Shown: positions 1 to 6,851 of the stretch, piece by piece | How the letters are laid out: each line of letters starts with the position of its first letter | Position numbering within the stretch: position 1 is the stretch's first letter | NCBI GenBank assembly: GCA_023390055.1 | Contig: JAEWDP010000058.1 | Span: forward strand, 1-12,394 | From: Pseudomonadota bacterium | GTDB taxonomy: Bacteria; Pseudomonadota; Alphaproteobacteria; Rhizobiales; Rhizobiaceae | DNA: 12,394 bases | Reading direction: 5' to 3' | Notes under the pieces: model-generated | What the model saw: only the letters and a program-made list of their open reading frames with translations | Database searches by the model: none | Told to the model about the DNA's origin: nothing | Translations under genes and position numbers: made by a program

Positions 1-1653
1 TGCGGCATTGCATTGGTTGCCCAGGAGACGAGCCTCGCACCGGACATGACCGTTCTGGAGAATATATTCATGCCGGAGTTCGGACGCCCGGGGCGGTTGT
101 CGTTTGCCGGAATGCGTCAACGAGCACAGGAGATCCTGGGCTGGCTTGGGCACGAACATGGTTTGCCGCTCGATGAGGAGGTCCGTCGTCTTTCCGCGGC
201 TCAACGGCAGTTGGTCGAAATTGCCAAGGCGCTCGCGCTTGACGCCAGCCTTGTGATTTTTGATGAGCCAACCTCATCTTTAAGCCCTTCCGAAGTTGAT
301 CGACTCTTCGATATCATGTCTCGCCTCAGAGATGATGGGCGGGGCCTGATCTTTGTTTCGCATCGTCTGGAGGAAGTCTTTGCAATCACCGATCGTGTAA
401 CGATCATGCGAGAGGGCGCGACGGTTGCCCGAAATCTCGAGACCGCTTCGCTGACCCAGACTGACATCATCAGGTATATGGTCGGAAGGGAACTGGAAAG
501 GATCTATACGCGCCGCGACGCCGTGGCAAACGCGCCCGTTGGTGATGTTGTCCTTGAGGTCGAAAATCTGGCAGCACAGCCAATCGTTCGCGACGTCTCG
601 TTTTCCGTGCGGCGCGGTGAAGTGCTCGGACTGGGCGGCCTGGTGGGTGCTGGACGTTCGGAAACCGTCGAGGCGCTGTTTGGTCTCAGGCCCCGCGACG
701 CGGGCAACATCCGCATAAAGGGAAAGTCCGTTGATCCCCGATCACCAGCACAGGCAATACGGCTCGGTATTGGTTTGGTTGCTGAAGACCGCCGTGCTCA
801 AAACATCGTGCCGGATCTGACTGTCGGAGAAAACATCTTTCTCGCGCATATCGGAACTTACAAAGGATGGGGTCTCGGCTATGGTCGTCGTCAGCGTCGA
901 CTTGAGGAATTGCTGACCAAACTCGATCTGCCGCCTGACCGTCTCGAAGCAAACCTCCTGACATTTTCTGGCGGCATGCAACAGAAGGTCATCATGGCGC
1001 GCTGGTTACTGGTCGAGCCATCCATCCTCATCCTCGACGAGCCTACGAAAGGTGTCGACATAAGCACCCGAAGCGCAATCTATGCAATTCTGCAGGAAGT
1101 TGCCACGGAAGGTATTGCAGTTGTCGTGATTTCCTCCGACTTCGAAGAACTACTCGGGGTCTGTGACCGGGTCGTTGTCATGAGTGATGGGTTGTCGATT
1201 GCCGACTTGCCGGTGAGCGTTCTTACCGAGGAGAAGCTCACATTGCTCGCTGCGCCTCGAACGTCGACCGAACGCAATGTGCGGTTACTTCAAGCGTTGA
1301 GTCAGGAGCATGAGGCAAGTGCATTCTGGGCTCTTGTTGATGAAAATGAGCTGATCTGCCTTGGTGCGATCACTGCGGCTTCGTCACCCGAGACGGGCCT
1401 GGCGGTGGGGAAGGCAGTTCGCCACAGCGAAACCAGAATTGCCACAGCCCTGGCGCGCCGCGATGGGGAATTTGTGACTGAGCCTGAAAGTGGAATTTCA
1501 ACCCTGCTTGTACCAATGCGTAACAAGCGAGGTCATGACCTCGGTTGGATCGGCATCAGTATTGCGGGTGATGCAATCCCGCCAGACAGAAATTTGATAA
1601 TCCGCCAGGTCGCCGAACTGACTGACACTGACGCATCTACAGGAGTGCATTGA
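1..1653 (+). CDS. Sugar ABC transporter ATP-binding protein, RbsA/MglA type (5' partial)
   Basis: This is the cytoplasmic ATPase of a ribose-type (CUT2) sugar importer, with two fused nucleotide-binding domains on one chain. The frame is open from base 1, so the start and the first Walker A lie outside the window; the TTG at 13 is not a credible start. Seen in order: first Q-loop (VAQE, nt 16-27), degenerate first signature LSAAQ (near nt 190), Walker B DEPTSSL (near 262), H-loop VSHR (near 355), second Walker A GLVGAGRS (near 637-660), second signature SGGMQQ (near 967-984), and Walker B ILDEPTKGVD (near 1030). The second H-loop has SSD in place of His, which is usual for this family. About 132 residues after nt 1255 extend beyond the usual family end and look GAF-like. 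The stop overlaps the permease ATG by one base, so the two are translationally coupled. The substrate cannot be read from this subunit. Confidence 0.93.
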   Translation, partial: CGIALVAQETSLAPDMTVLENIFMPEFGRPGRLSFAGMRQRAQEILGWLGHEHGLPLDEEVRRLSAAQRQLVEIAKALALDASLVIFDEPTSSLSPSEVDRLFDIMSRLRDDGRGLIFVSHRLEEVFAITDRVTIMREGATVARNLETASLTQTDIIRYMVGRELERIYTRRDAVANAPVGDVVLEVENLAAQPIVRDVSFSVRRGEVLGLGGLVGAGRSETVEALFGLRPRDAGNIRIKGKSVDPRSPAQAIRLGIGLVAEDRRAQNIVPDLTVGENIFLAHIGTYKGWGLGYGRRQRRLEELLTKLDLPPDRLEANLLTFSGGMQQKVIMARWLLVEPSILILDEPTKGVDISTRSAIYAILQEVATEGIAVVVISSDFEELLGVCDRVVVMSDGLSIADLPVSVLTEEKLTLLAAPRTSTERNVRLLQALSQEHEASAFWALVDENELICLGAITAASSPETGLAVGKAVRHSETRIATALARRDGEFVTEPESGISTLLVPMRNKRGHDLGWIGISIAGDAIPPDRNLIIRQVAELTDTDASTGVH

Positions 1654-2621
1654 TGGCCACCTCCACTCGTTCTTCAAAGCGAGGCTTCTCTCGGATAATG
1701 CGCAGTCTGGAAATGCGGATGCTGGGCTTGGCGCTGCTCCTGGCGATCTGCCTTTCATTGCTCTCGCCGTACTTCCTGACACAGAACAATATCTTCAATA
1801 TCCTGGACCAGTCAGTGGTCATCGGTATCGTGGCTGTCGGTATGACATTCGTCATTCTGACTGGCGGCATCGACCTGTCAGTCGGCTCGCTTGCGGGATT
1901 GACCGGCATCATTCTCGGTTTGGCGCTCCAGGACATGCCCATTCCAGTTGCCATCCTTGCGGCTGTGCTCGCGGGAGCTGGCGTTGGGCTGGTTTCCGGG
2001 GTTCTCGTCGCGGTCTTCGGTCTGGCACCCTTTGTCGTGACGCTAGGCATGATGGCAATCGCACGCAGCCTTGCCTATATCTTTTCAGGGCAAACTGCCA
2101 TTTCGTCCATCCCGGATGGTCTCTCCAATATTGTGTACACGACCGTGCTGGGCGTTCCTGCGAATGTCCTTTTCCTGCTCGTTCTCTATGGCCTTGCCTG
2201 GGCCTATCTTACCTACACGAAGGGTGGACGAACAATCTATGCCGTAGGTTCCAATCCAGAGGCGGCGCGCGCTGCAGGACTCAATGTGCTACTTTACTCC
2301 ATCCTCCCATATGTCATCTCGGGCGCCTTGTCGGCTGTTGCCATAACCTTTTCGATCGCCCAGATTCTTTCCGCTGATCCTTTGGCAGGCAATCAGATGG
2401 AACTGGATGCGATCGCCGCTGTAGTGATAGGCGGGGCGAGCCTTTACGGCGGACGCGGGTCGATTATTGGCACGCTGATTGGCGTTATTATCATGGTCAT
2501 GATCAGAAACGGCCTGAACCTGATAGGGGTATCTCCCTTCTGGCAGGGCACCGCAATCGGCTCGATCATCATTCTCGCTCTCCTTGCCGAACGTCTGGTC
2601 AACTGGCGCTCGGCGCGCTGA
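1653..2621 (+). CDS. Sugar ABC transporter permease, RbsC-like
   Basis: This is the inner-membrane channel subunit that pairs with the upstream ATPase. The protein is 322 aa, normal for the BPD_transp_2 (RbsC/XylH/AraH) family, and consists mostly of hydrophobic membrane segments after a basic cytoplasmic N-terminus of about 25 residues (many Arg/Ser). The family motif GGIDLSVGSLAG is present near nt 1863-1898, and the C-terminal conserved stretch GGASLYGGRGSIIGT near 2431-2475. The ATG at 1653 is chosen over the TTG at 1650 because AGGAG at 1641-1645 sits 7 nt upstream of it and because the TGATG arrangement is typical of coupled genes. A single permease implies a homodimer. The family is clear; the transported sugar is inferred only from the downstream enzymes. 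Confidence 0.94.
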   Translation: MATSTRSSKRGFSRIMRSLEMRMLGLALLLAICLSLLSPYFLTQNNIFNILDQSVVIGIVAVGMTFVILTGGIDLSVGSLAGLTGIILGLALQDMPIPVAILAAVLAGAGVGLVSGVLVAVFGLAPFVVTLGMMAIARSLAYIFSGQTAISSIPDGLSNIVYTTVLGVPANVLFLLVLYGLAWAYLTYTKGGRTIYAVGSNPEAARAAGLNVLLYSILPYVISGALSAVAITFSIAQILSADPLAGNQMELDAIAAVVIGGASLYGGRGSIIGTLIGVIIMVMIRNGLNLIGVSPFWQGTAIGSIIILALLAERLVNWRSAR

Positions 2622-2637
2622 TTACAGGAGCTATCTG

Positions 2638-4590
2638 ATGCATGCTCAACCCAGCAACAATATTCGTCTCTACGGTACAGAACAGCCCGTGGCACCACCA
2701 CGCATGTTGAAGGCGGGCCCATTGACGGCTGAACTGGATACCGGGAATTTGCGTTATATCCGCTTCAATGGTGTCGAAGTGATGCGCGCAATTTCATTCA
2801 TCGTGCGTGACAAGGACTGGGGCACCTACACTCCGGAGATTACGGACCTCGAAGTCGTCGAAGACGAGGCGGGTTTCCAGGTGCGTTACAAAGCTCGCGC
2901 ATTCGATACCAGACAGGCCTTTGTTTACGACGCGACAATTACCGGAGATGCACAGGGCAGATTGGTATTCAAAGGGGAAGGCGCCGCAGAAAACAAGTTT
3001 CTGACGAACCGGACCGGCTTTGTCATCTTGCACCCGATCGATGGCGTTGCAGGTGAAAGGGTTGAAATCGAACACGTTGATGGTCAGATCGTTGATGGCA
3101 TCTTTCCCGAACTTATTGATCCCATACAGCCAATGATGAACCTCAGGCGCTTGACGCACTGGGCGGCTGATGAAGGGCTGCGCGTCGATTGCAGGATGGA
3201 AGGCGATACCTTCGAAATGGAGGATCAACGTAACTGGACCGACGCGTCCTACAAGACGTATGTACGGCCGCTTGCGCTTCCGTGGCCCTATACTCTCGAA
3301 AAGGGGGAGCCGATCGTTCAGAGCATTACGCTGACGGTTTCCGGTGATTGTTCCCCTGCCGAAGACGATGCACCAGTGGAATTTTCGGTTGGAGCTCGTT
3401 CCGGTTCAGTCCCGGCACTCGGCATGGGGCTGGATGTCGATGATGTGGACGGTACGCTGAAGGAGAGCGAAACAATCTCGGCAATCGGTGCTGATTATCT
3501 GGTCTGCCATTATGATCCGCGCCGTGGTCACAATAAATCGACCCTCACTGCTCAGATTGAAGCCGCAAAAAATATAGGGGCAACTCCGTGGCTTGAAGCT
3601 GTTGTCGTATCTGTCGATGGCTTTGAAAGGGAGATCGGCGATCTCGGTCGCATGATCGAGGACCTTGGGTCACCCTTTCCGGTGGTACTTGTTTCTCCCG
3701 CTCCGGACATGAAATGCACGCTACCAGGATCTGCCTGGCCGCCCGCACCGTCAGCGGATGCATTGTATCGTGCGACCCGCAATGCATTTCCTGGTGCAAG
3801 AATAGGTGGCGGCATGTTCAGCTACTTCACTGAACTCAATCGCAAACGTCCTCCGCTTGGGTCCCTTGATCTTGTGAGCTTTACCACGTCAGCGATGGTG
3901 CATGCCGGGGACGATCGTTCCGTGATGGAGACCTTGCAGGCGCTGCCGTCCATCGCCGACAGCGTCATGGCGATAGCAAAGCCGTTGCCATATGTGGTGG
4001 GGCCATCTGCGATCGGGATGCGTGGCAATCCTTATGGTGAAGCACCGAAGGAAAATCCGGACAATATCCGCCAGGCAATGAACAGGAATGATCCGCGACA
4101 GCGAGGTCTGTTCGGTGCAGCCTGGGCGCTCGGATACTTTGCCCGTTTTGCTTATGGTGGGGCTGACAAGATTGCACATGGTTCACCAACGGGAGCAACG
4201 GGTGCCGTTGCGACCTCGACGCCTTTTCCGCAACCCTATTTTGCTGAGCATGGCGGTCTCTATCCCGTATTCCATGTTCTAAGAACCCTTGCGTTGAGAA
4301 AAGATGCACCCCTTCATAAGCTTTTCCTGTCACGACCGGATCTGGTGCAGGGGCTCGCTGTGGAAGGGGAGACCGGACAAGAAGTCTGGATCGCGAACCT
4401 GACGGAGCGAACACTAAGACTACGGTCGGAAGCTGGAATTTCAGCAGTGGCGCGGCTTGGAGCCGACAATTTTGTAGAAGCAACCCAGAACCCCGCATTG
4501 CTCGATCATCTCGACAAAACATCCGGGGAGGCGCTGCTTCTTGGGCCTTATGAAATTCTTCGCATGACGCTTGATGCGTCTGGAAACTGA
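2638..4590 (+). CDS. Large conserved protein, candidate D-apionate lactonase (ApnL-like)
   Basis: The protein is 650 aa with no signal peptide or membrane segment, so it is probably cytoplasmic. The start at 2638 has CAGGAG at 2625-2630, 7 nt upstream; the frame is open further upstream but lies within the permease gene. The first ~250 residues read as a beta-rich domain (LTAELDTGNLRYIRFNG, then LTNRTGFVILHP and EMEDQRNWTDASYKTYVRP). The middle ~300 residues look like an alpha/beta-barrel with acidic loops (DVDDVDGTL, PWLEAVVVSVDG), and the C-terminus ends in a short beta domain. From memory, the N-terminal motifs resemble the ApnL family, which opens D-apionolactone to D-apionate; I could not run an alignment. 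Known: ApnL acts in apiose/apionate catabolism beside sugar ABC transporters. Inferred: it supplies an open aldonic acid for the dehydrogenases downstream. A different lactonase or a glycosidase-like enzyme remains possible. Confidence 0.55.
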   Translation: MHAQPSNNIRLYGTEQPVAPPRMLKAGPLTAELDTGNLRYIRFNGVEVMRAISFIVRDKDWGTYTPEITDLEVVEDEAGFQVRYKARAFDTRQAFVYDATITGDAQGRLVFKGEGAAENKFLTNRTGFVILHPIDGVAGERVEIEHVDGQIVDGIFPELIDPIQPMMNLRRLTHWAADEGLRVDCRMEGDTFEMEDQRNWTDASYKTYVRPLALPWPYTLEKGEPIVQSITLTVSGDCSPAEDDAPVEFSVGARSGSVPALGMGLDVDDVDGTLKESETISAIGADYLVCHYDPRRGHNKSTLTAQIEAAKNIGATPWLEAVVVSVDGFEREIGDLGRMIEDLGSPFPVVLVSPAPDMKCTLPGSAWPPAPSADALYRATRNAFPGARIGGGMFSYFTELNRKRPPLGSLDLVSFTTSAMVHAGDDRSVMETLQALPSIADSVMAIAKPLPYVVGPSAIGMRGNPYGEAPKENPDNIRQAMNRNDPRQRGLFGAAWALGYFARFAYGGADKIAHGSPTGATGAVATSTPFPQPYFAEHGGLYPVFHVLRTLALRKDAPLHKLFLSRPDLVQGLAVEGETGQEVWIANLTERTLRLRSEAGISAVARLGADNFVEATQNPALLDHLDKTSGEALLLGPYEILRMTLDASGN

Positions 4591-4604
4591 GGAGCTTTTA
4601 CACG

Positions 4605-5591
4605 ATGCATGTTCTCATAATTGGCGCTGCCGGGATGGTCGGTCGAAAGCTGACAGAAGCCATAGCAAGAGACGGTGGCGTCAATGGTACCGCGGTGGAT
4701 AAACTGACGCTGGTAGACGTTGTCACTCCAATTGCACCCGTTGGTATCGCCGCGGCAGTTGAAGCCCGTGCCGGCAACATCGCCGACCCGGCTGTTTCCC
4801 GGGATCTCATTTCGGGGCGACCGGATCTGGTCTTTCATCTCGCGGCCATTGTTTCGGGCGAGGCTGAAATTGATTTTGAGTTAGGATACGCAATCAATCT
4901 GGATGGTACGCGCCATATTTTCGAGGCGATAAGGAAGCAAGGTGAGGTAGCCCCTTACAGGCCTCGGTTCGTTTTTACGTCTTCGATTGCAGTTTTTGGA
5001 TCGCCATTCCCGGAACAGATCGGAGATGACTACATACTTGCACCAAAGACGAGCTACGGCACTCAAAAGGCGATTGGCGAACTTCTGTTGTCCGATTATA
5101 CCCGCAAGGGCTTCCTAGAGGGAATCGGCATTCGATTGCCCACTGTCTGTATCCGACCTGGAAAACCCAATAAGGCGGCTTCGGGCTTTTTCTCAAACAT
5201 TTTGCGCGAGCCGCTAATCGGGGAAAAGGCAATTTTGCCAGTCGCGGAAACGGTGCGCCATTGGCATGTCAGCCCGCGCAGAGCGATAGGCTTTCTATTG
5301 CATGCGGCGACAATGGACCTGGATCGCGTTGGTCATCGCCGTGTCCTCAACATGCCTGGTCTGTCGGCCACCGTCGGAGAGCAGATCGAAGCGCTGAAGC
5401 GCGTTGCAGGCAACAAGGCTGCTTCGTTGATTATTCGTGAGCCTGATGCTCTCATCTCTGAAATTGTCGCGGGGTGGCCGCATGATTTCGATCCACAACG
5501 CGCACTTGGTCTGGGGTTCGAGGCTGACAATTCCTTTGACGAGATTATTCAGATTCACATTGAAGATGAATTGGGAGGAAAAGCGGCGTGA
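4605..5591 (+). CDS. denD: D-erythronate dehydrogenase (DenD), extended SDR family
   Basis: This NAD-dependent cytoplasmic enzyme oxidises D-erythronate to its 3-oxo (2-dehydro-tetronate pathway) product, in DenD-OtnI-OtnK-OtnC type acid-sugar catabolism. The 328-aa protein has the Rossmann motif GAAGMVG (residues 7-13), Ser126/Ser127 in FTSSIAVFG, and the catalytic Tyr151-Lys155 pair in SYGTQK. The long family-specific run around IRLPTVCIRPGKPNKAASG and the HIEDELGG C-terminus match DenD rather than UDP-sugar epimerases. The GAGGAG ribosome site at 4589-4594 overlaps the upstream stop, leaving a 14-nt gap, so the gene is in the same operon. The partner isomerase, kinase and aldolase are not in the window. 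Because the neighbour looks ApnL-like, the true substrate could be another branched or short-chain aldonate. Confidence 0.85.
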   Translation: MHVLIIGAAGMVGRKLTEAIARDGGVNGTAVDKLTLVDVVTPIAPVGIAAAVEARAGNIADPAVSRDLISGRPDLVFHLAAIVSGEAEIDFELGYAINLDGTRHIFEAIRKQGEVAPYRPRFVFTSSIAVFGSPFPEQIGDDYILAPKTSYGTQKAIGELLLSDYTRKGFLEGIGIRLPTVCIRPGKPNKAASGFFSNILREPLIGEKAILPVAETVRHWHVSPRRAIGFLLHAATMDLDRVGHRRVLNMPGLSATVGEQIEALKRVAGNKAASLIIREPDALISEIVAGWPHDFDPQRALGLGFEADNSFDEIIQIHIEDELGGKAA

Positions 5592-6361
5592 GCAGCGGGG
5601 AAGGAAAGCACGAGCAAATTGCGCTCGTAACCGGTGGCGGGACCGGAGTAGGGCGAGCCATTGCAAAGGGATTGGGCAATGCGGGCTATCAGGTTGTCAT
5701 CGCTGGACGCAGGGAGCACGTTGTCAGATCGGCTGTCCAACAACTGGCTGACGAAACTGGTGGCCGCTATACCGCAATTTCCGCAGACGTGAGCAATCCC
5801 GCATCAGTGGAGGCGCTGTTCAAGGCGATCAAAGAGCAATTCGGGCGGCTTGATCTACTTGTAAACAATGCCGGGATCCTTGTGCCGGGAGTTCCGCTGG
5901 AGGATGTACCGATTGATGATTGGAATGCGATCCTGAACGCCAATCTCACGGGCGTGTTCTTGTGTACACAGCAGGCATTTCGCCTGATGAAGCAGCAATC
6001 ACCCCGCGGTGGGCGCATTATTAACAATGGCTCGGTAAGCGCGACAACGCCGCGTCCAAACTCCGCACCCTACACGGCCACGAAACATGCCGTGACCGGT
6101 CTGACAAAGTCGACGGCGCTTGATGGGCGAAAGTATGATATCGCATGCGGCCAGATAGACATCGGCAACGCCGCATCGGACATGACGCAGACAATCGCAG
6201 CCGGGGTAATCCAGGCCAACGGATCAGTTGCCGCAGAACCAACGATTAATCCGGTCCATATTGCAGACGCAGTCGTCTATATGGCGAGCCTACCGTTGGA
6301 CGCCAACGTTTTGACCATGACAGTGATGGCGACGAAAATGCCCTTCGTCGGACGTGGGTAG
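5588..6361 (+). CDS. SDR family NAD(P)-dependent oxidoreductase
   Basis: This is a classical short-chain dehydrogenase/reductase of 257 aa, the usual length. The cofactor motif TGGGTGVG spans residues 15-22, NNAG is at 93-96, and the catalytic set is Ser149, Tyr162 and Lys166 (Y-T-A-T-K). It starts with GTG at 5588, overlapping the denD stop by 4 bases (GTGA), with GGAGG at 5574-5578 nine nt upstream, so translation is coupled. A CGQIDIGNA stretch follows the active site, as in many alphaproteobacterial sugar-alcohol or polyol dehydrogenases. It closes the operon. A sugar or lactone oxidation beside the lactonase and DenD is the likeliest job, but the substrate cannot be deduced. NAD versus NADP preference is uncertain: Arg residues after beta-2 (GRRE) hint at NADP. 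Confidence 0.9.
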   Translation: MSSGEGKHEQIALVTGGGTGVGRAIAKGLGNAGYQVVIAGRREHVVRSAVQQLADETGGRYTAISADVSNPASVEALFKAIKEQFGRLDLLVNNAGILVPGVPLEDVPIDDWNAILNANLTGVFLCTQQAFRLMKQQSPRGGRIINNGSVSATTPRPNSAPYTATKHAVTGLTKSTALDGRKYDIACGQIDIGNAASDMTQTIAAGVIQANGSVAAEPTINPVHIADAVVYMASLPLDANVLTMTVMATKMPFVGRG

Positions 6362-6523
6362 TAACCTCACGTCGTCTGGGTCCCATGAATTGGAATGACG
6401 TCCCGGTGTCCAAATCGCAGACGGTGAAAAGAAGAATGAGACCTTTGTAGGAATACGATATCCATCAAAGGACAGCAGCGTTCTTGTGTCCTTTGATGTC
6501 TATTTCCAGCATCGCTTGCCAGA
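6362..6523. other. Intergenic region behind the sugar operon
   Basis: No credible gene is seen between the SDR stop and the helix-turn-helix remnant. The only structured element is the inverted repeat at 6463-6498. Short open frames on both strands lack ribosome sites and recognisable protein motifs. Confidence 0.6.
6463..6498. repeat. Perfect 12-bp inverted repeat with 12-nt loop
   Basis: CATCAAAGGACA at 6463-6474 is the exact reverse complement of TGTCCTTTGATG at 6487-6498, with a 12-nt spacer. Three more pairs (ATA at 6458-6460 with TAT at 6501-6503) follow beyond two mismatches. It lies about 100 bp after the operon stop. No run of T follows on the plus strand (only TCTATTT), so it is a weak intrinsic terminator at best. 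A regulator site, mRNA-stabilising hairpin or mobile-element remnant are alternatives. Confidence 0.7.
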
Positions 6524-6760
6524 TCACAGTGAGCGGCGCCGGCCACTTCTTAGCGGCTCCGGCGGGTCGAAATCGTCGGGTAGTGGCGTAAGCAGTTCTG
6601 AAATATCGCAGGACAGGACAATTGCCAGTTTTTTGAGTGTGGTGATTGTCGGGTTCTTTCCGCCGCGCTCCAGTACCGGTGAGGTGACCGACGCCGGCGT
6701 CTGTGCAGACGCGTTCAGGCGGCTCAGAAACTGATGTGCAATGCCAGCTTGCCTGGTCGG
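6524..6760 (-). pseudogene. Degraded XRE-family helix-turn-helix regulator remnant
   Basis: On the minus strand, the open frame ending at 6524 contains LERGGKNPTITTLKKLA followed by ISELLTPL. This matches the end of the recognition helix and the last helices of XRE/Cro-type DNA-binding domains. Upstream of this the expected first helices are absent or unrecognisable: the frame runs back into the katG terminator, and its first residues come from that hairpin. A GVGHL-like stretch in another frame just before the motif hints at a small indel. No ribosome site or sensible start is seen. It reads best as a 5'-truncated or frameshifted fossil; a functional small protein cannot be ruled out. The left boundary is firm (stop), the right one is approximate. 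Confidence 0.4.
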
Positions 6761-6775
6761 CAAGATGTGGCGTGT

Positions 6776-6813
6776 AATAAAAAAGCCTTCCCCCGCTTCG
6801 GCAGGGGAAGGCT
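6776..6813 (-). terminator. Intrinsic terminator of katG
   Basis: A 10-bp perfect stem pairs AGCCTTCCCC (6784-6793) with GGGGAAGGCT (6804-6813). It is topped by a GC-closed TTCG tetraloop (6795-6802) and, on the minus strand, followed directly by TTTTTTATT (6784 down to 6776; the first T belongs to the stem). It sits 39 bp after the katG stop, in the right orientation. This is a textbook rho-independent terminator. Confidence 0.93.
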
Positions 6814-6851
6814 CGTTCATACAGATCCTGAAAGGCGCAACGGCCTACAGA

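Noticed and set aside
2794..3228. Minus-strand open frame of 144 codons
   Set aside because: It lies wholly inside the 650-aa gene on the other strand and has no motif; it is a shadow frame.
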